A DNA stretch of 64,000 nucleotides from Beroe forskalii (lineage: Eukaryota > Ctenophora > Nuda > Beroida > Beroidae): NCBI GenBank assembly GCA_011033025.1, contig WFMF01000458.1, positions 1 through 64,000 of the forward strand. The letters are read 5' to 3'. Of the stretch, positions 49,951 through 62,473 are shown one piece after another; positions within the stretch are counted from its first letter, which is position 1; the number at the start of each line of letters is the position of its first letter. Below the pieces are notes generated by a model. It was not told the DNA's origin. It ran no database searches and worked only from the letters and a program-made list of their open reading frames with translations. The translations under genes and the position numbers were made by a program.

Positions 49951-52200
49951 CTCAATCAGTCCCTAACCTGCTTCTGCATGTGCATGAACCCTGCATATAC
50001 AGTATCTGCCTGTGCTACAATAAACGGTCACGTGATGTCGCTATCACGTGACCTTGTACTGCCTTCGCGTGGGGCCTGCATACATACATCTTGCAGGAAG
50101 ACACTGTATTATTGCCGTGTCAAAGTGTTTCGTTGTCATGATAACCGTTCAGCTGTCACGTGGTACCTCCGGAGCTATTATTGCACGATTCAGGGATCAT
50201 AGTGTATGTTCTTTATATAGCGTTTAGAAATTGTACATGTATGCAAGTGTTATTTATTGTACCTTAAATTGGGGTACTTAAGTATGTACATGAATACATT
50301 TGAAATGATGCATGGTATGCTTTATTTAAGATCGCTTGTTGTAATGGCGTAATGCCTGGCTAGTCTCTTTTCGGGCCAAGTTCAAATCAATTTGACTCTT
50401 CTTCAGCATTATCATATATGTACTAGAATTCTATGAATATATCGTGCTATGTAATGGAGCTGCTGTCATAGCCATTGAGGCGTGCCAATAATAGCCTGCT
50501 CCTGACAATGCTGCCTGCTGACAATACTCCTCCCCCGGACAATAATAGACGTGTGTGTGTCTGTGTGTGTGTCCTGCTATTCATCAGCTGCTCCTGTCCT
50601 CCTCCTATTCTTGCTGTACTCTTTGCTGTCTGCTATACCTCACTCCTCCTCTGTCGAGAGTACATTACCTATATCGAGCTATGATTTGAGTATATTATGC
50701 TCCTATATAATGCCGACACGGTATATTGCTTGACAGATTTTTCTCAAGTCGTCGTTGCAAGGGTAGATTGTAGAATCATCTCAGCAGTACTATACTTGTC
50801 CTTCTGGGATTAATTGTGGATTGGTTTTTTCAGGAGTATCAGTTAGTTTTGTCATTCTCATTTCTCGCGTTTCAGGTTTGAGGTTCCTTTTGCAGTCTGT
50901 TATATCTATTTGTCGGGATAAAGAATATGGTCAGTTCTTTACTTTAAACTTGGTGTCGGTTGATAAAATGGCAATGTAAAGTATTCGAACCATTTTAGGT
51001 TGATTCTATTTATAATGGTGGCAGTTCGACTTCCGTAATTTTTACAACTTACGCAATTTAGGCGGCTGTATGAAGTATAAAGATTCAAGATCCTGGTAAA
51101 ATTCTATAATTGTAATGATGTTGTCAAGTTCTCGAATTATTGTGGTATTTTATGAGGTGTATTTTATGAGGTGTGAACGGTGTCCAGACTTACACATTGT
51201 TGCAAGATCAAGGTCTTTGGCAATGCCCATCTACTATGCACTTTTTAACATTTGAACAAGCCCTACTGCTTTTCTAGGTAGGGACACCTTTTTTGAGAAT
51301 TTTGCCTTGTTGCTTCAGTCTTGGGACCACTAAACGTTTTCATATGATACTGTCTAATTTCGAGGTGTCGCATTCCCATACTTCGAGTTAAAATGATACT
51401 TTCATAGTTTCTCCCTCAAATATGTTAATTTTATCCAAAATTTTAATCCTATTCAAAGAAATTAGTTTCGATTAAATTCGATTCAATTAACAAAATTTGA
51501 GCTATACCCTAGTTGAATTAAGCTCCTTTCTGTACGTCTCAATTTCCATGATTAGAAGCGAATTATGAAATTTATCCGCTCTTAAATCTATAATCAAAGA
51601 ATCAAGCCCATCTGAGAACTCTGAAAGTCGAGTGTATTTATAAGTTAATAAACATATTAAAATTGCTTAATTGTCTATAAATCAATTAATCTATGATGCT
51701 AAGTGGCCATTGGTAACAAAATACTTAATGTCCAAAATACACCATTATTTCCATAGAAATGAAATAATAAATACGAAACAAAATACCACCCTGCATTCAG
51801 CATCTCCAAGTCAGGCTGCAGCAAGTTGCGTGTTGATGCAATTATTTGGCATTGTCCCGACAACAAGTTGTTAATTTCCAAATATGTAACTTGTTTTACT
51901 CTTCTTTACTTATTTTGATTGGTTGGGGTATTCTGTACTCGTTTAATGCACTCCTTTGTAATCAAAGCTTCCATAAAATTTGTTTTTAGTTCCAATTCTT
52001 AATGGTTCGAGGGCGTAATTTCGTCGGACAATCGATGGTAATATAATGCATTTGAACGAATGAAGCCATTTTCATCGACATGATATAAAAATGTGATCTA
52101 CTGCCAGATCCCACTGCCGAAAATTCCTATTACCCCTGACACCAGTTAGATTATTTGAAGATTTAAGGATGTACGAACAAGACTGGGACTGAAAGTTCAT
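49951..52200. other. Intergenic DNA, nothing supported
   Basis: It contains a short GTGTGTGT run near 50550 and CACGTGAC words near 50030-50050. No exon or mobile element was recognised. Open frames of 60-75 codons here look like chance. Confidence 0.35.
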
Positions 52201-52254
52201 CCAAATGGCTCAATTAACAATAAATAAAAGTGGTGCCAAAGATGCTTTTGTTGT

Positions 52255-52680
52255 CAATTATTTGTGTTGCGCACATGTCTAGTGTCAGTGGTACATGAGT
52301 CAACACTTGTGCCAGTTGAAGATAAAACCGGTGTCAATGGTACATATAAGGCTGGTTCAGTTGTAATTGTAAAGATTGGTGTCAATGGTACATAAGACCG
52401 GTGTCAATGGTACACAAGACTGGTGCCATTGGTGCATAAGAATTGGTGTCAGTGGTATATATGACTGGTGTCAGGGGTAGTTTAGACTGGTGTCAATGGT
52501 GCATATTATGACCGGTGTCAGCGGTAGTTTATACTGGTGTCAATGGTACATTAGCTGGTGTTTTGGATACTTTATACTGGTGTCAGGGGTATTTTTGACT
52601 GGTGTCAGGGGTAGTTTAGACTGGTGTCAAGGTGCATAAGACTGGCGTCAAGGGTATAAGACTGGTGTCAGTCGAAAATG
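52255..52680. repeat. Irregular GACTGGTGTCAATGGT minisatellite
   Basis: About 15 units of roughly 25-30 bp contain ACTGGTGTCA(A/G)(T/G)GGT followed by ACATAAG or AGTTTAG. The wording recalls the GGTGCCAATGGT block at the start of the window, but the strands are not mixed here. Confidence 0.8.
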
Positions 52681-53487
52681 AGAATTATAATTACCGGTGG
52701 TGCACGAACCGGAATACCGCAGTCAAAATTCAAAAATCCATAGTATGCTGGAAAAAGTAGAGCTTTTCAGCTTCAGGCTGACGTCGTTGTCATGTCAGAG
52801 CCATGCCGTCAGAGGACTATAGTCACATCAGTTCATAATAGTGAAGCATAATGAAATTTTTTCTGCCCTTAGCCACCGATGGTTATTAGTTCAAAATATG
52901 TTGAATTAATTCAAATTTATGCGAATCATGATCGTAAATAAATTATTTCAACTTTCTCCTAACTTAAAATACCGGATTAACACCTCTGTAGCTGGGCATT
53001 TTCCCAAATTAATTCTCCTCTGCTAAAATCACGAACAAAATGCTACTCCATATAGACACGTCTGCATTTATAAAGATTGCTAAATATTTTGTAACGGCGG
53101 TCCCTGCACATATTATATATTTATCATCTCTTCGTGTTGTTGAGAGAGGGTGTTGTAACCTGTACACCTGATCGGCTATATAAGTGATAATAATTTGAGA
53201 TGCTGCATCGTTGCTATGTGTTTGTCACCATGGCAACCTGCAGTATCCCTCCTGCATCACCTGCTCCTACTTCTAATTGCGTACAATATTACTCCAGGAT
53301 AATTAGTGTGTGTCGGTGTTATTTACGGAATGGAGCTGGTGTTTTTCATTAAAGTTAGCTATGGTGTATCCATGATGAATAGCAGAATGGTTCAAAAAAA
53401 GTAATATTAAAACTGTCTAATCATATCACTAAATCAAGTACTCACTGACCTTCTAACATAGCAACAGAACACCTCCTCCTCGAGAAT

Positions 53488-55686
53488 ATGCCCCCTGTAG
53501 AAGTTAAAACCACGAAGACCACCTCGGTCAACACGACCACCCAGTTCCAGGAGCTGAAGACTAGTCTTAAGTTGGCAGAGGAGGTGTACGGAACGCCCCC
53601 ATCAGGTGCAGCCTCTCATGTTGAAAAGTAGAAACATGTAGCATATTATGGTGATTCCGTGCCATGGTCGCTGATTCCATAGCCTATGTGCATTTAAACC
53701 TCATTTTTAGAGAATATGTTTAAAATCTAAACGTATTTTGTAACCCGTATCTTATGGCGCTATGTGATTTTCGTGGAATTTTTGCGGTAGTTTTCTACAT
53801 TTGTGAAACAAAAAGCCTCAGAAGGAGACTAGTAATTAATTACCAGTCCATTGATTCCTCACTCTTTGACCCATGATTTTAGGGGATGTGGTAGTTTTCA
53901 ATAACCATTATCTGTTATGTTTTGATCTGGGATCTCCATGGAAGCAAAACTTTACACTCTTTCGTAGTTGTATCAAATTTCACTTTCATTTACAGGTGGT
54001 TCATTTTTCATGACCTTCGGTGAGAACTGGTTTGGCATTGTTGTCAAAGACTTCTCTGTTCGTTATCTTTCATTATTTCTGTGTCTGCAAAATCACGCCC
54101 ATTACAGTGGTGTGGTGTTGTTCCTTAGTCCTTGGTTAAGATAGCTCTCAGTAAAGAAGTAAGGAGTTGTCCTCTGCCCATTAAGTAATCATTACCTGGT
54201 TATCTGGACCAACTAATATTCTAATGGCTCACCATTATTTGTTGTAGGGGATTGTTCAATAGCATTGGAGCCACTTGACAGCCAACAATAATCACCCATT
54301 GTTGGACTATAATAACCACGCTGCTGGTTTAAAAGCAGTAGTTGTACAGATAAGGTCCTAAATCCTAATTGCTTGATTAGGAATAGAACTTCAAAAATGG
54401 TTCCATCCTTGGATTTGTGTTCAGTGTGCGCGTCTGCTCATCTCAAATGCTCGATTTAGTGGTTTTTGGGATCTCTGCTGGCAAATAAGACTGCCAGTCT
54501 ACCACCATTTGTACTCTGTTGCAATTTACTATTCACACGTACGCGGTCTATAAGCGATAGGGTTTCAGCCAGTAAATGAGATTATGATTTGAGATTGAGA
54601 TATAGAATTCCGAGTCATCAACCACCGATCTATATCTTGATATGTCATTTGGGGATTTGTCATTATTTGGAGATTTGAGTTGCTCATCTCTAGTGACATC
54701 CGGATTTGGCAGGATTTCAATACTTCAGAGCACTAATTGAAAGCCTAACCAGCGTCCAAATGTTACATGATACAACATTATGTTCATTTTAAAATGTTGT
54801 TCTCTGATTTGGCTTTTGCACCAGTTCATCATTGCTCCACATAGTTATTAACTGTGTGTGTACTGTAACCTAGTTATAAGATTTGAATTATTTCATTCAA
54901 CACTTACTCATTGCATGCCTGATTTTCTAAGCGCTGTACCAATAAACGCAATATTATTATGTTGGCAAGAAATGAACGTTACTACCTCAGTTTGCACTTT
55001 CATTTTCGACTCTTCTACTCTTCTATTTCTGGATTCTGAATGCTGTTCATATTAAGAAATCAGGGGGGGGTCCTATTAAGAAATTGTTTTCTGTGAGTTC
55101 AAAAAATATTCAGCAAATCACTACTCATAAAAAATGCTAAAATTGGTTTATGAATCATGAGTGCTGTGAGTGCCAGGTTTTGAGGTCAACAGATCATGTT
55201 ACAAAGTTCTACAACCACTGGACTACCAAAATATTTGAATATTAGAATATTGTTCGTCTGGTGAATATATTTTGGCGTGTTGGAGTCTAAGGCTGGAGGC
55301 TGTGCTCTGATGATTCTAGGGACATGCTATTAAGATGTCCCTGAAATTATTGGATTATCAGTTCAACCCCTCTTATATTGAATTATCCGCAACCTTGAAT
55401 AATATTTTGTGCGACTTCAACGTGTAAACCATTCCCTGCTGTTATTCGAAACCTTTATCTTTTTATGCGTTATATTTTTCCGGTTTTAACGTTATCATTG
55501 ATCCAAATTTTCCTTATTACTCAACCTCGCTGCATGTAAATATAGGGCGCAAAATTATATTTCCATTTCAACTTTTTAACACGCTGTTAGTTTTTCCTAG
55601 CCTCGAAAGTGCATGATTTGCCCCTTGATCTTGAAGCATTTGATCGTCGCAAGACAGCATTAGCACCCGCTGAAAATGAATCATGA
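53488..55686 (+). CDS. Small unrecognised two-exon gene
   Basis: Exon 53488-53605 (MPPVEVKTTKTTSVNTTT..., ending CCATCAG before GTGCAG) joins in phase 1 to 55601-55686 after TTTTTCCTAG. The second exon encodes SKVHDLPLDLEAFDRRKTAL and APAENES and ends in TGA, giving 67 residues. It has a Lys/Thr-rich start and a charged end, with no signal peptide or membrane segment. The frame stays open upstream of the ATG to a possible acceptor at 53460-53461, so the true start may lie in an exon I did not find. The family was not recognised. Confidence 0.5.
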
Positions 55687-56083
55687 TAACCAATATGTCT
55701 ACCTTTCCTCCTCTTGTGAGTACCACACCTACTCCTAAACATTCTGTACACTGTACATTAAATACATTTTGTACACTGTAGAATGTACATTATATACTCT
55801 GTACACTATACACTATGTAATTGCAGTGGTCACGTGATGTTGACTGCAGTCATGTGATAAGAATGGGAAGTTGACAATTTGCCAGCCAGCAACCCGTGAT
55901 AAAACCTCGAATTTTTTCCTCAAAATCAGTGGTTAAAACTTTAAAAGTGGTTCATGAATGGATTACATCCAATATTGCTGATTGACAGATTGCCAAGCTT
56001 CGCTTCTCATCACGGTCAACAAGTTACAATTTACATTTTGCTGGTAACGCGTGAGGGATTGCTTATCACGCGTGATTCAGCCC

Positions 56084-56090
56084 TATATAA
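56084..56090 (+). promoter_or_regulatory. TATA box
   Basis: TATATAA in CCCTATATAAG, about 70 nt upstream of the ATG at 56158, in a plausible core-promoter position. Confidence 0.5.
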
Positions 56091-56157
56091 GTAAATAGAA
56101 CGTATAAAGCCACGTTCCTTGGTGGAGGCATGATTCAATATCCAGCTAGATAGCACC

Positions 56158-56560
56158 ATGGAGTCCGTGTCAACTGGGGAATCACCTGACCACGTTTTAC
56201 TCCAGTACTACAAACTCACTAACCACCATCCCCATTTCAATATTTCTCCACCCCACCCTCAGAATTTAGGTAATTGAAAGGGCGTAACAAAGAGTAAGTT
56301 ACTGTAAATAAGAAAATAATGAATTTAGTTATTAACTTAAGACATTCTTTGATTCTGACTGATGCCCCCGAAAGCATTAAATCGTTTTCCATCATCTGTT
56401 TACTGATTGGACCAAATCCTCTAAATTTACCAAAGCCTGCCTGGAACCCCACCAGGTTTTTAGTTAACCTGTGTCCCCTTCAGGCACACTACCCAAGTTA
56501 TATAACAGACCTGGCAGAGCGGCATGTTACAACGCGTCCTCATGGCCTGTAGCCGCGCAG
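56158..56560 (+). CDS. Unrecognised 5' exons with a TATA promoter
   Basis: Exon 56158-56269 (MESVSTGESPDHVLLQYYKL..., ending TTAG before GTAATT) joins in phase 1 to 56484-56560 (TLPKLYNRPGRAACYNASSW PVAAQ, ending GCGCAG before GTAGGT, phase 0), giving 63 residues. The next exon is uncertain. Exon 58475 of the downstream gene is phase-compatible, so these could be an alternative 5' end of that gene. Splicing to 57542 would end quickly at a stop. The donors are good and an in-place TATA box supports a real transcript start. Confidence 0.4.
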
Positions 56561-57540
56561 GTAGGTTCACACCGACACACCTCACATCACATGATATCAG
56601 TCTGTACCTGTATAGTTTGATTATCAACCAATTCATCCATATTAATCGAATTCATAGATATTTTGAAAAATTGGCAGTATCATGGGAAATATAGGTATTT
56701 AGACTGGGTTGATTTTTGAGTATCCGCAAGAGCGAAAAAATATTTTTTTAAACAAAAAATGGGAGATGAAAAAACACAAGCTGTTTTTGAATAGCAAACC
56801 AGTTTACATGCTTCTTGCGAACATTTGAAATCTGGGTTTAAACAGCCTTTCTCCTTATAATTCAACCCATTTATTTTCATTTCTTTTAAACTCGTCGTAT
56901 CTTCCTTTGTTTGTTCATTTGCTTGTTTCGCTCTATTCAAATGATCTGCTCTTTAAGTCCCCTTAAATAATGGGACGCCATCCAAAAACCACAACACAGT
57001 CTTAACAAATACTTGTGTATACTATCTTGGTAGTGACAAAAAGTCACAGCATGCTGCTGCGAGGGTCACGTGACTACTCGCGTATACATAAAAACGATGC
57101 TTGACGAAAAATGCTAAACTAGCACTGCAACTAGATTTTCTTGTGTTGAACTTCGTTACACTGCTCTCCTGCTGTTATATTCGATCACATTCTTTTAAAA
57201 ACACTTGATTGGGAGTCACAATTTCTGGTTAAGACACCCCGAAAAGTTAGGATTAATCAAAGACATTTCCCCCTCGGAATTCTTTTATTAGTTTTACGTA
57301 CAGTTAAAACATTACGAGTTGATTTGCGTAATTGTCTTGAAAGCATGCTTCGCGTTGTTTGCTCTGCTTGTTACCATAGTAAAGACTGGAACATCAATCT
57401 TAGAATAATTAGTGCTGCGGGCAGTGCTACGTATTTAAGTATTTACGATTGTGTGATATCATATCTTAGGACTTAGTTTGAATGTTTTAGTGGGTTTTCA
57501 TAAGAAGATACGTATCTAGTTTTACTTTTCGTGTATTTTA
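56561..57540. other. Gap between 5' exons and the next gene
   Basis: No convincing exon. An acceptor TATTTTAG at 57534-57541 just before the ATG at 57555 implies a 5' untranslated or alternative exon upstream, somewhere in or before this stretch. Confidence 0.4.
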
Positions 57541-57554
57541 GATCCTCGCTCGCG

Positions 57555-60500
57555 ATGGCTGAGGGTATTTATGATCACATAAATAAGCCTGCCGAGTACC
57601 GGTCTATTCCCGACCTTCTCGAGGCACCTAGTGGTGATTTAAGCTTCCGAGAAAAACATCGTCTAAGGTTCGTAATTTTGTCCCGTTTTGGCATAAAAGG
57701 TCCAAAAACCAAAAATGTCTTGGATCGTTTGTTTATTGAAACTCTTTAGTCTTTCGTTCAAACATTTTTCAAAGTTTGTAGACGTGAGGATTTGCACTGA
57801 TATTCGTCCCTGTACATCTTGCTGAATCCGCCACCCTGCAGAATATTCGACCAATTTGAGCCCATCACTGAAGCGGATCTCAACCCCACGCCTCTGAGCA
57901 GCAACGCAGCCCTCGTAGACCGTGGTGTACAGACCACGCCCCTGCCTGACATCCCTCGCACAGCTCGTCCTAAGCAGGAAGACGAGGACTCGTCCCCCAC
58001 CGCTCTCCGGGAACGCAGCCTCACTTGGCAGTGGCCCAGACTCAGGTCCAATGACACGTACAAGGTTATCAAGAAGGTCCGGGAGGCCCAGGCGGAGAAC
58101 ACGTACGGGTTCGCGTACTACAGCGAGCTGGCCACGGAGGAGCTCACGGTAATAGGACGGGGTGTTGCTTGTGTGGTTCGAGTATCAGGGCCATGTGTGA
58201 CGCTGGGAATTAACACTTCTGCTTTACTGCTTGTCAGGGCACTATCATTGTCCTTTTCGAAGCAATGAATTTGGAGTTGGCTTTTCTCTGGAGAACTTTG
58301 TAGTTCCCTTATTAAAACTTTAAAAGCTGTTTTTCGCTTAGTCCGATGTTTTCACAACGATTTTGGTAAAATTTGGTAATGATGCCTTTTTAGGTAGAGC
58401 TGTAAAACCGTCATTCCGCTGAAAAGTTTGTTCTGTGTTTTTCTGTCAAAGCCAAACAATTAATCTGTTTTCAGAGCCGAGAGCCCACCATGGTGAGCAA
58501 GAAGTCAGTGAAAGGAAAGCAACCTAAAAGAGAGCACTCCCGACTAGTGCCCCGTTAGTAATGCATGACCTTTTATAATGCATCATAGAACAATTTAGAG
58601 AGTTTTTTGAAAAATAGCATTTTTCTTCTCAACTTCTTTACTTGATAATTGATTTTGAAGTTTCGAACCTGAATACGCATGCCGCATGTCTAACGGTACG
58701 CATCTAGTAATGAGCAGGCCCGAGACAGAAATAACCACGCACTATGTGACGTCCTATCCGCGTGATATGACGTCATCTTCCGAATCCTCCCGGGGGACGT
58801 TACTAAGCACAACCCTGCCGTTGCCTAGTGACACGTTTTATTCAGTTGAGAAAGCCAGCTGCGGCATCGCCATGGAGATAGCTAAGGCTGATTCAAGGAC
58901 TGATTGGGAGAAAATGATGCTCCACATCAACGATTCTATCAGGTAAATTATACTTAAATACGGAAAATAATTAATTATCAAGGGCGGTGTGAGTTAAGTA
59001 ATCAATGGAAATGTTCTACAAAATCATAAAATCTTCAACTATTACATTATTCCAATTTTCTCACGGACATCATTTGATTCAAGGAAGGAAATGATTCACT
59101 TCCTCATAACTAAATTCCTCTATTCCTAATACCCTCAGTTAACTGTTCATTTAAATAACGAACCTCTACCTTTCCACAGAGACACGCAGCAACAGAAGAT
59201 GCTGGGTCAGTACATGATACAGAAGTTGAAGAAGGAACAGAAGATGGAGAACATCCCTCCAGAGCAAGCAGCTGCCAACAAGGTACCTGGTACATTTTAC
59301 TTTTACAAGGTACATTTTACTTTATCAAGGTACATTTTACATTTACAAGGTACGTTTTACATTTACAAGGCACATTGTACATTATCAAGACCGTACATGT
59401 AGCTTTATCATGGTACATTTACAAGGTACATTTTACATTTACAACAAGGCACATTTTACTTTATCAAGGCACATTTTACATTCACAAGGTACTTCAACCT
59501 TTATCAAGGTACATTTTAAATTTAAGATGTACATTTTACAAGGTATATTCTACATTGTCCAGGTACATTTTACTTTTATCAAGGTATATTATTTCACTTT
59601 ACCAAGACCGTACAGGTTACTTTATCATGATACATTTACAACAATGTACATTTACAACAAGGTAAATTTTACTTTACCAAGGTAAATTTTACATTTACAA
59701 CAAGGTACATTTTACATTTACAACCTTTATAAAGGTTCATTTTACATTTACAACACGATACATTTTATATTTACAAGTTACATTTAACATTGACAAAATC
59801 GGATAAGGGATAATATGTGATAAGGAGACGGGTTTTAAAGAGCCACTAAATAAATTCATTCGGCAGTAGATGAGGTTTCACACTTTTCGTAATATTTCAT
59901 ATTTGGTGCTCATCGTGAGCAGTGCAAGTTAACCATTCCAACCGATCTATAGATGAGAAGTGTTTTCTGGAGGAGGTCAATAAAGTCTGAAGTCACCATT
60001 TATGGATGACGGACGTCTCACAAAAAACCAAAAACTTGAAGCGTTTCCTAAGATTGATTTCATTTCCTGCGTTATATATCTCACAAAATAAAAGGCTCGC
60101 CTTATAAGCTCAAAAGAGCTCGCACTCTAATGAGAAATGTTGCCAGCACACCTTAAACTGAGTAACTGTTTAATCGCTAAACCATGCTCTCGGGATTCTA
60201 TATATCAAATTAAATGGGAGATGTAAAGTATAAAAGGTGTGGCAGTTATTATATTCAGCGTACTATAATATTCGCTTACTCCAAGTTTCGTGTTTTGCTG
60301 GGAAGGTATATAACAACAGTTCCCTTGTTTTGTTGCACCCTACCCCCTAGCAACAACTGGTATCGCGTTGTGTAAACCAGTGTGCCTCCCTTCCCAGAGG
60401 TGTCTTGAGTCTCTGATCGAGAAGTACGGTACTGGACTAGAGGGTATCGTCTCCAAGGAGAAGGAGTTTGAGCGTCTCATTGAGGCATACCAAGTCTTCA

Positions 60501-62473
60501 TTCGAGGAGACAAGACCAAGACACAAAGGAAAACGGAGAGAAAACAGATTCACAGACGTCTCAGGGTATGAACTATGCAGAGTTTCGTTGCTTTAAAGAT
60601 TCTAAAGATTTTATGACCCTTCTATCTCCATTGACTAGTTTCTAAATTGAATTGGATATAATTTCCAAGGTCACGCTCTCTTCAACCGAAAATGCTAAAG
60701 TGATTAGCCGTTAACAAGTAAACTTATACATGGCTAAAAAACTAAAACTTTTTTACTTCCCAGACAACGGAAGAGCCCCTTCCAGCCATCGGAGACCAGA
60801 AAGCAGGACGCAGTCAAGTAGGCTGCAGGATCCGTCAAGAAATGAGGAAGGAGTACGGAGAGAAACTGAGATTGGGCAGCAAGGTCGGACAGAGCGGCAA
60901 ACCCGTCCTTCACACAACCCCAGGTCAATTTAATTCCTTTCATTCTTTGATCTAAGTATAGTCGAATGTTCGGATCCATCGCTCAATTCTGTTCAAATGT
61001 TTCTATCTTGCGAGTTATTCCTATTTTCAAAGTTGCCAATTTAGAATTGACTGTAAGATAACCTCAGGATCAGCTCAGAAGCCCATGCAAGTCAGAGTTC
61101 GGAAGAATGTGCCGCCCACAATGGCGGAGGAGGTGGACATGGCCTGTGATGAGGTGGATCTGCCACCTACTCCCAGATCTGCCAAGGAGCAGGTAGGGTC
61201 ATGATGACAGCATGGATTTAAGCATTTACTCTAATAAGATCTGATAAGAAGTTTTGTTGGCGAATTGCGATCAAAATCATATCTTCATTGTCAAACCAAA
61301 TTAATATGGACTGTTTCCATGTTGATTTATTAACCAGTTCCAAGATTCCCCACTTCGAGTATCAGAAAATCACTAAAAATTACTGAATTAGGTTGAAGAT
61401 GAGCAGCGGGAGGAAGCAACTTCTCAGCTATCGATGACGTATGTTCCAAGTGAAAGCCAGTCTCTAGCTCAGCTCCCTGACGAAGGAGTGTCTGTTGAGA
61501 TCAAACCTGAGGTAGGTAAAAAGTAGAAATTAAGAAATTATGGGATATATTCCACAAAATGTTTGTCAGAACCATGGGTAGTATTCCTCCTCTTTACTTT
61601 CCTGCAGTTGATTACTCTGTCAAATGTCTTCATTACTGGAAAGTGTAAGTCCATAATCCTTCTGTGTTAGAAGACTTATATGAATCTTTGAGATGATTCC
61701 TCAAACCTCAGGGTGAAGAGAAAGAAGACGTTTTGGAGCATGACAGTGAGGATGAAGAAGCTGAAAAGGAAGTTGCAGCCATTTCATCTGCTAAGGAAGA
61801 AGATTGTCTGGTTCTGGATGGGGACAATGACGATGATGTGCTTGTGGTTAACTCAGAAACAGAGTTGATTCCTTCAAAGCCAGTCCAAACGCCGAAATAC
61901 GAAATCGTTACCGAGGAGGCGGCTCCTGAAGTTGAGGCAGCTGAAAAGGAATCTGTTGAGGCAGATGCGAAGCCTGACGAACCAGTTGCAGAAGAGACAG
62001 CTGTGAAAGAAGAGCCAGCAGCCGAAGTTGCTTCAGAAGAGCCAGTAGCCGAAGTTGCTTCAGAAGAGCCAGCAGCCGAGGTTGCTGCAGAAGAGCCAGC
62101 AGCCGAAGTTGCTGCTGAGCCAGCAGCCGAAGCTGTCACAGAAGAGCCAGCAGCCGAGGTTGCTGCAGAAGAGCCAGCAGCCGAAGTTGCTGCTGAGCCA
62201 GCAGCCGAGGTTGCTGCAGAAGAGCCAGCAGCCGAAGTTGCTGCTGAGCCAGCAGCCGAAGTTGCTGCAGAAGAGCCAGTAGCCGAGGTTGCTGCAGAAG
62301 AGCCAGCAGCCGAAGTTGCTGCAGAGACAACAGAAGTTGAAGTTGATTCCAGTGAAGATCCTTATAAGTCTGTCGCTACTGACATTGTGAATGGAGTCCT
62401 TCAGAAGCTCGACCAAGAGGCAGCACTTTCGGAAAAGGCAGAATCAGAAACCTTTATCAATTTGTGGTTCTAA
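57555..62473 (+). CDS. Unrecognised protein with acidic EEPAAEVA repeat tail (10 exons)
   Basis: Exons: 57555-57667, 57842-58148, 58475-58553, 58708-58942, 59180-59282, 60398-60565, 60764-60923, 61068-61192, 61392-61511 and 61712-62473. Phases agree and the total of 2172 nt encodes 723 residues plus stop. The least certain join is 58553 to 58708, where the acceptor (CATCTAG) is weak. The N-terminus is MAEGIYDHINKPAEYRSIPD. The middle is charged and partly helical (RDTQQQKMLGQYMIQKLKKE..., EKYGTGLEGIVSKEKEFERL). The last 253 residues are acidic, with about 14 units of (A)EEPAAEVA at 62010-62330. No signal peptide or membrane span is seen. I do not recognise the family. A microtubule or cilium scaffold would be a guess from composition. 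Confidence 0.65.
59275..59800 (+). repeat. Donor-derived ACAAGGTACATTTTAC repeat
   Basis: Exon 59180-59282 ends GCCAACAAG before GTACCTGGTAC. The following 500 bp repeat TTTACAAGGTACATTTTACA in more than 20 irregular units of 14-22 bp. Many contain the exon-like ACAAG|GTAC donor. The open frames through the repeat are by-products. Confidence 0.85.
62010..62335 (+). repeat. In-frame coding repeat (EEPAAEVA)
   Basis: A 24-30-bp unit GAAGAGCCAGCAGCCGAAGT(T)GCTGCA is repeated about 14 times inside the last exon of the 723-residue protein. Units alternate between a long (EEPAAEVAA) and a short (EPAAEVAA) form. All are multiples of three, so the frame is kept. Reverse-strand Leu/Cys-rich and Ser/Ala-rich frames are shadows. 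Confidence 0.95.

Noticed and set aside
53998-54141. Possible exon GGSFFMTFGENWFG... after TTTACAG
   Set aside because: Phase would fit the 53605 donor, but it ends at a stop in a hydrophobic, low-information frame and the 55601 exon gives a better splice site and product; it could still be an alternative end.
59375-59685. Two overlapping + strand frames of about 90-96 codons
   Set aside because: Both read through the GTACATTTTAC intron repeat and are explained by it.
62060-62416. Reverse-strand Leu/Cys/Trp-rich frame
   Set aside because: It is the antisense of the EEPAAEVA coding repeat, whose + strand exon has matching splice phase and a stop.
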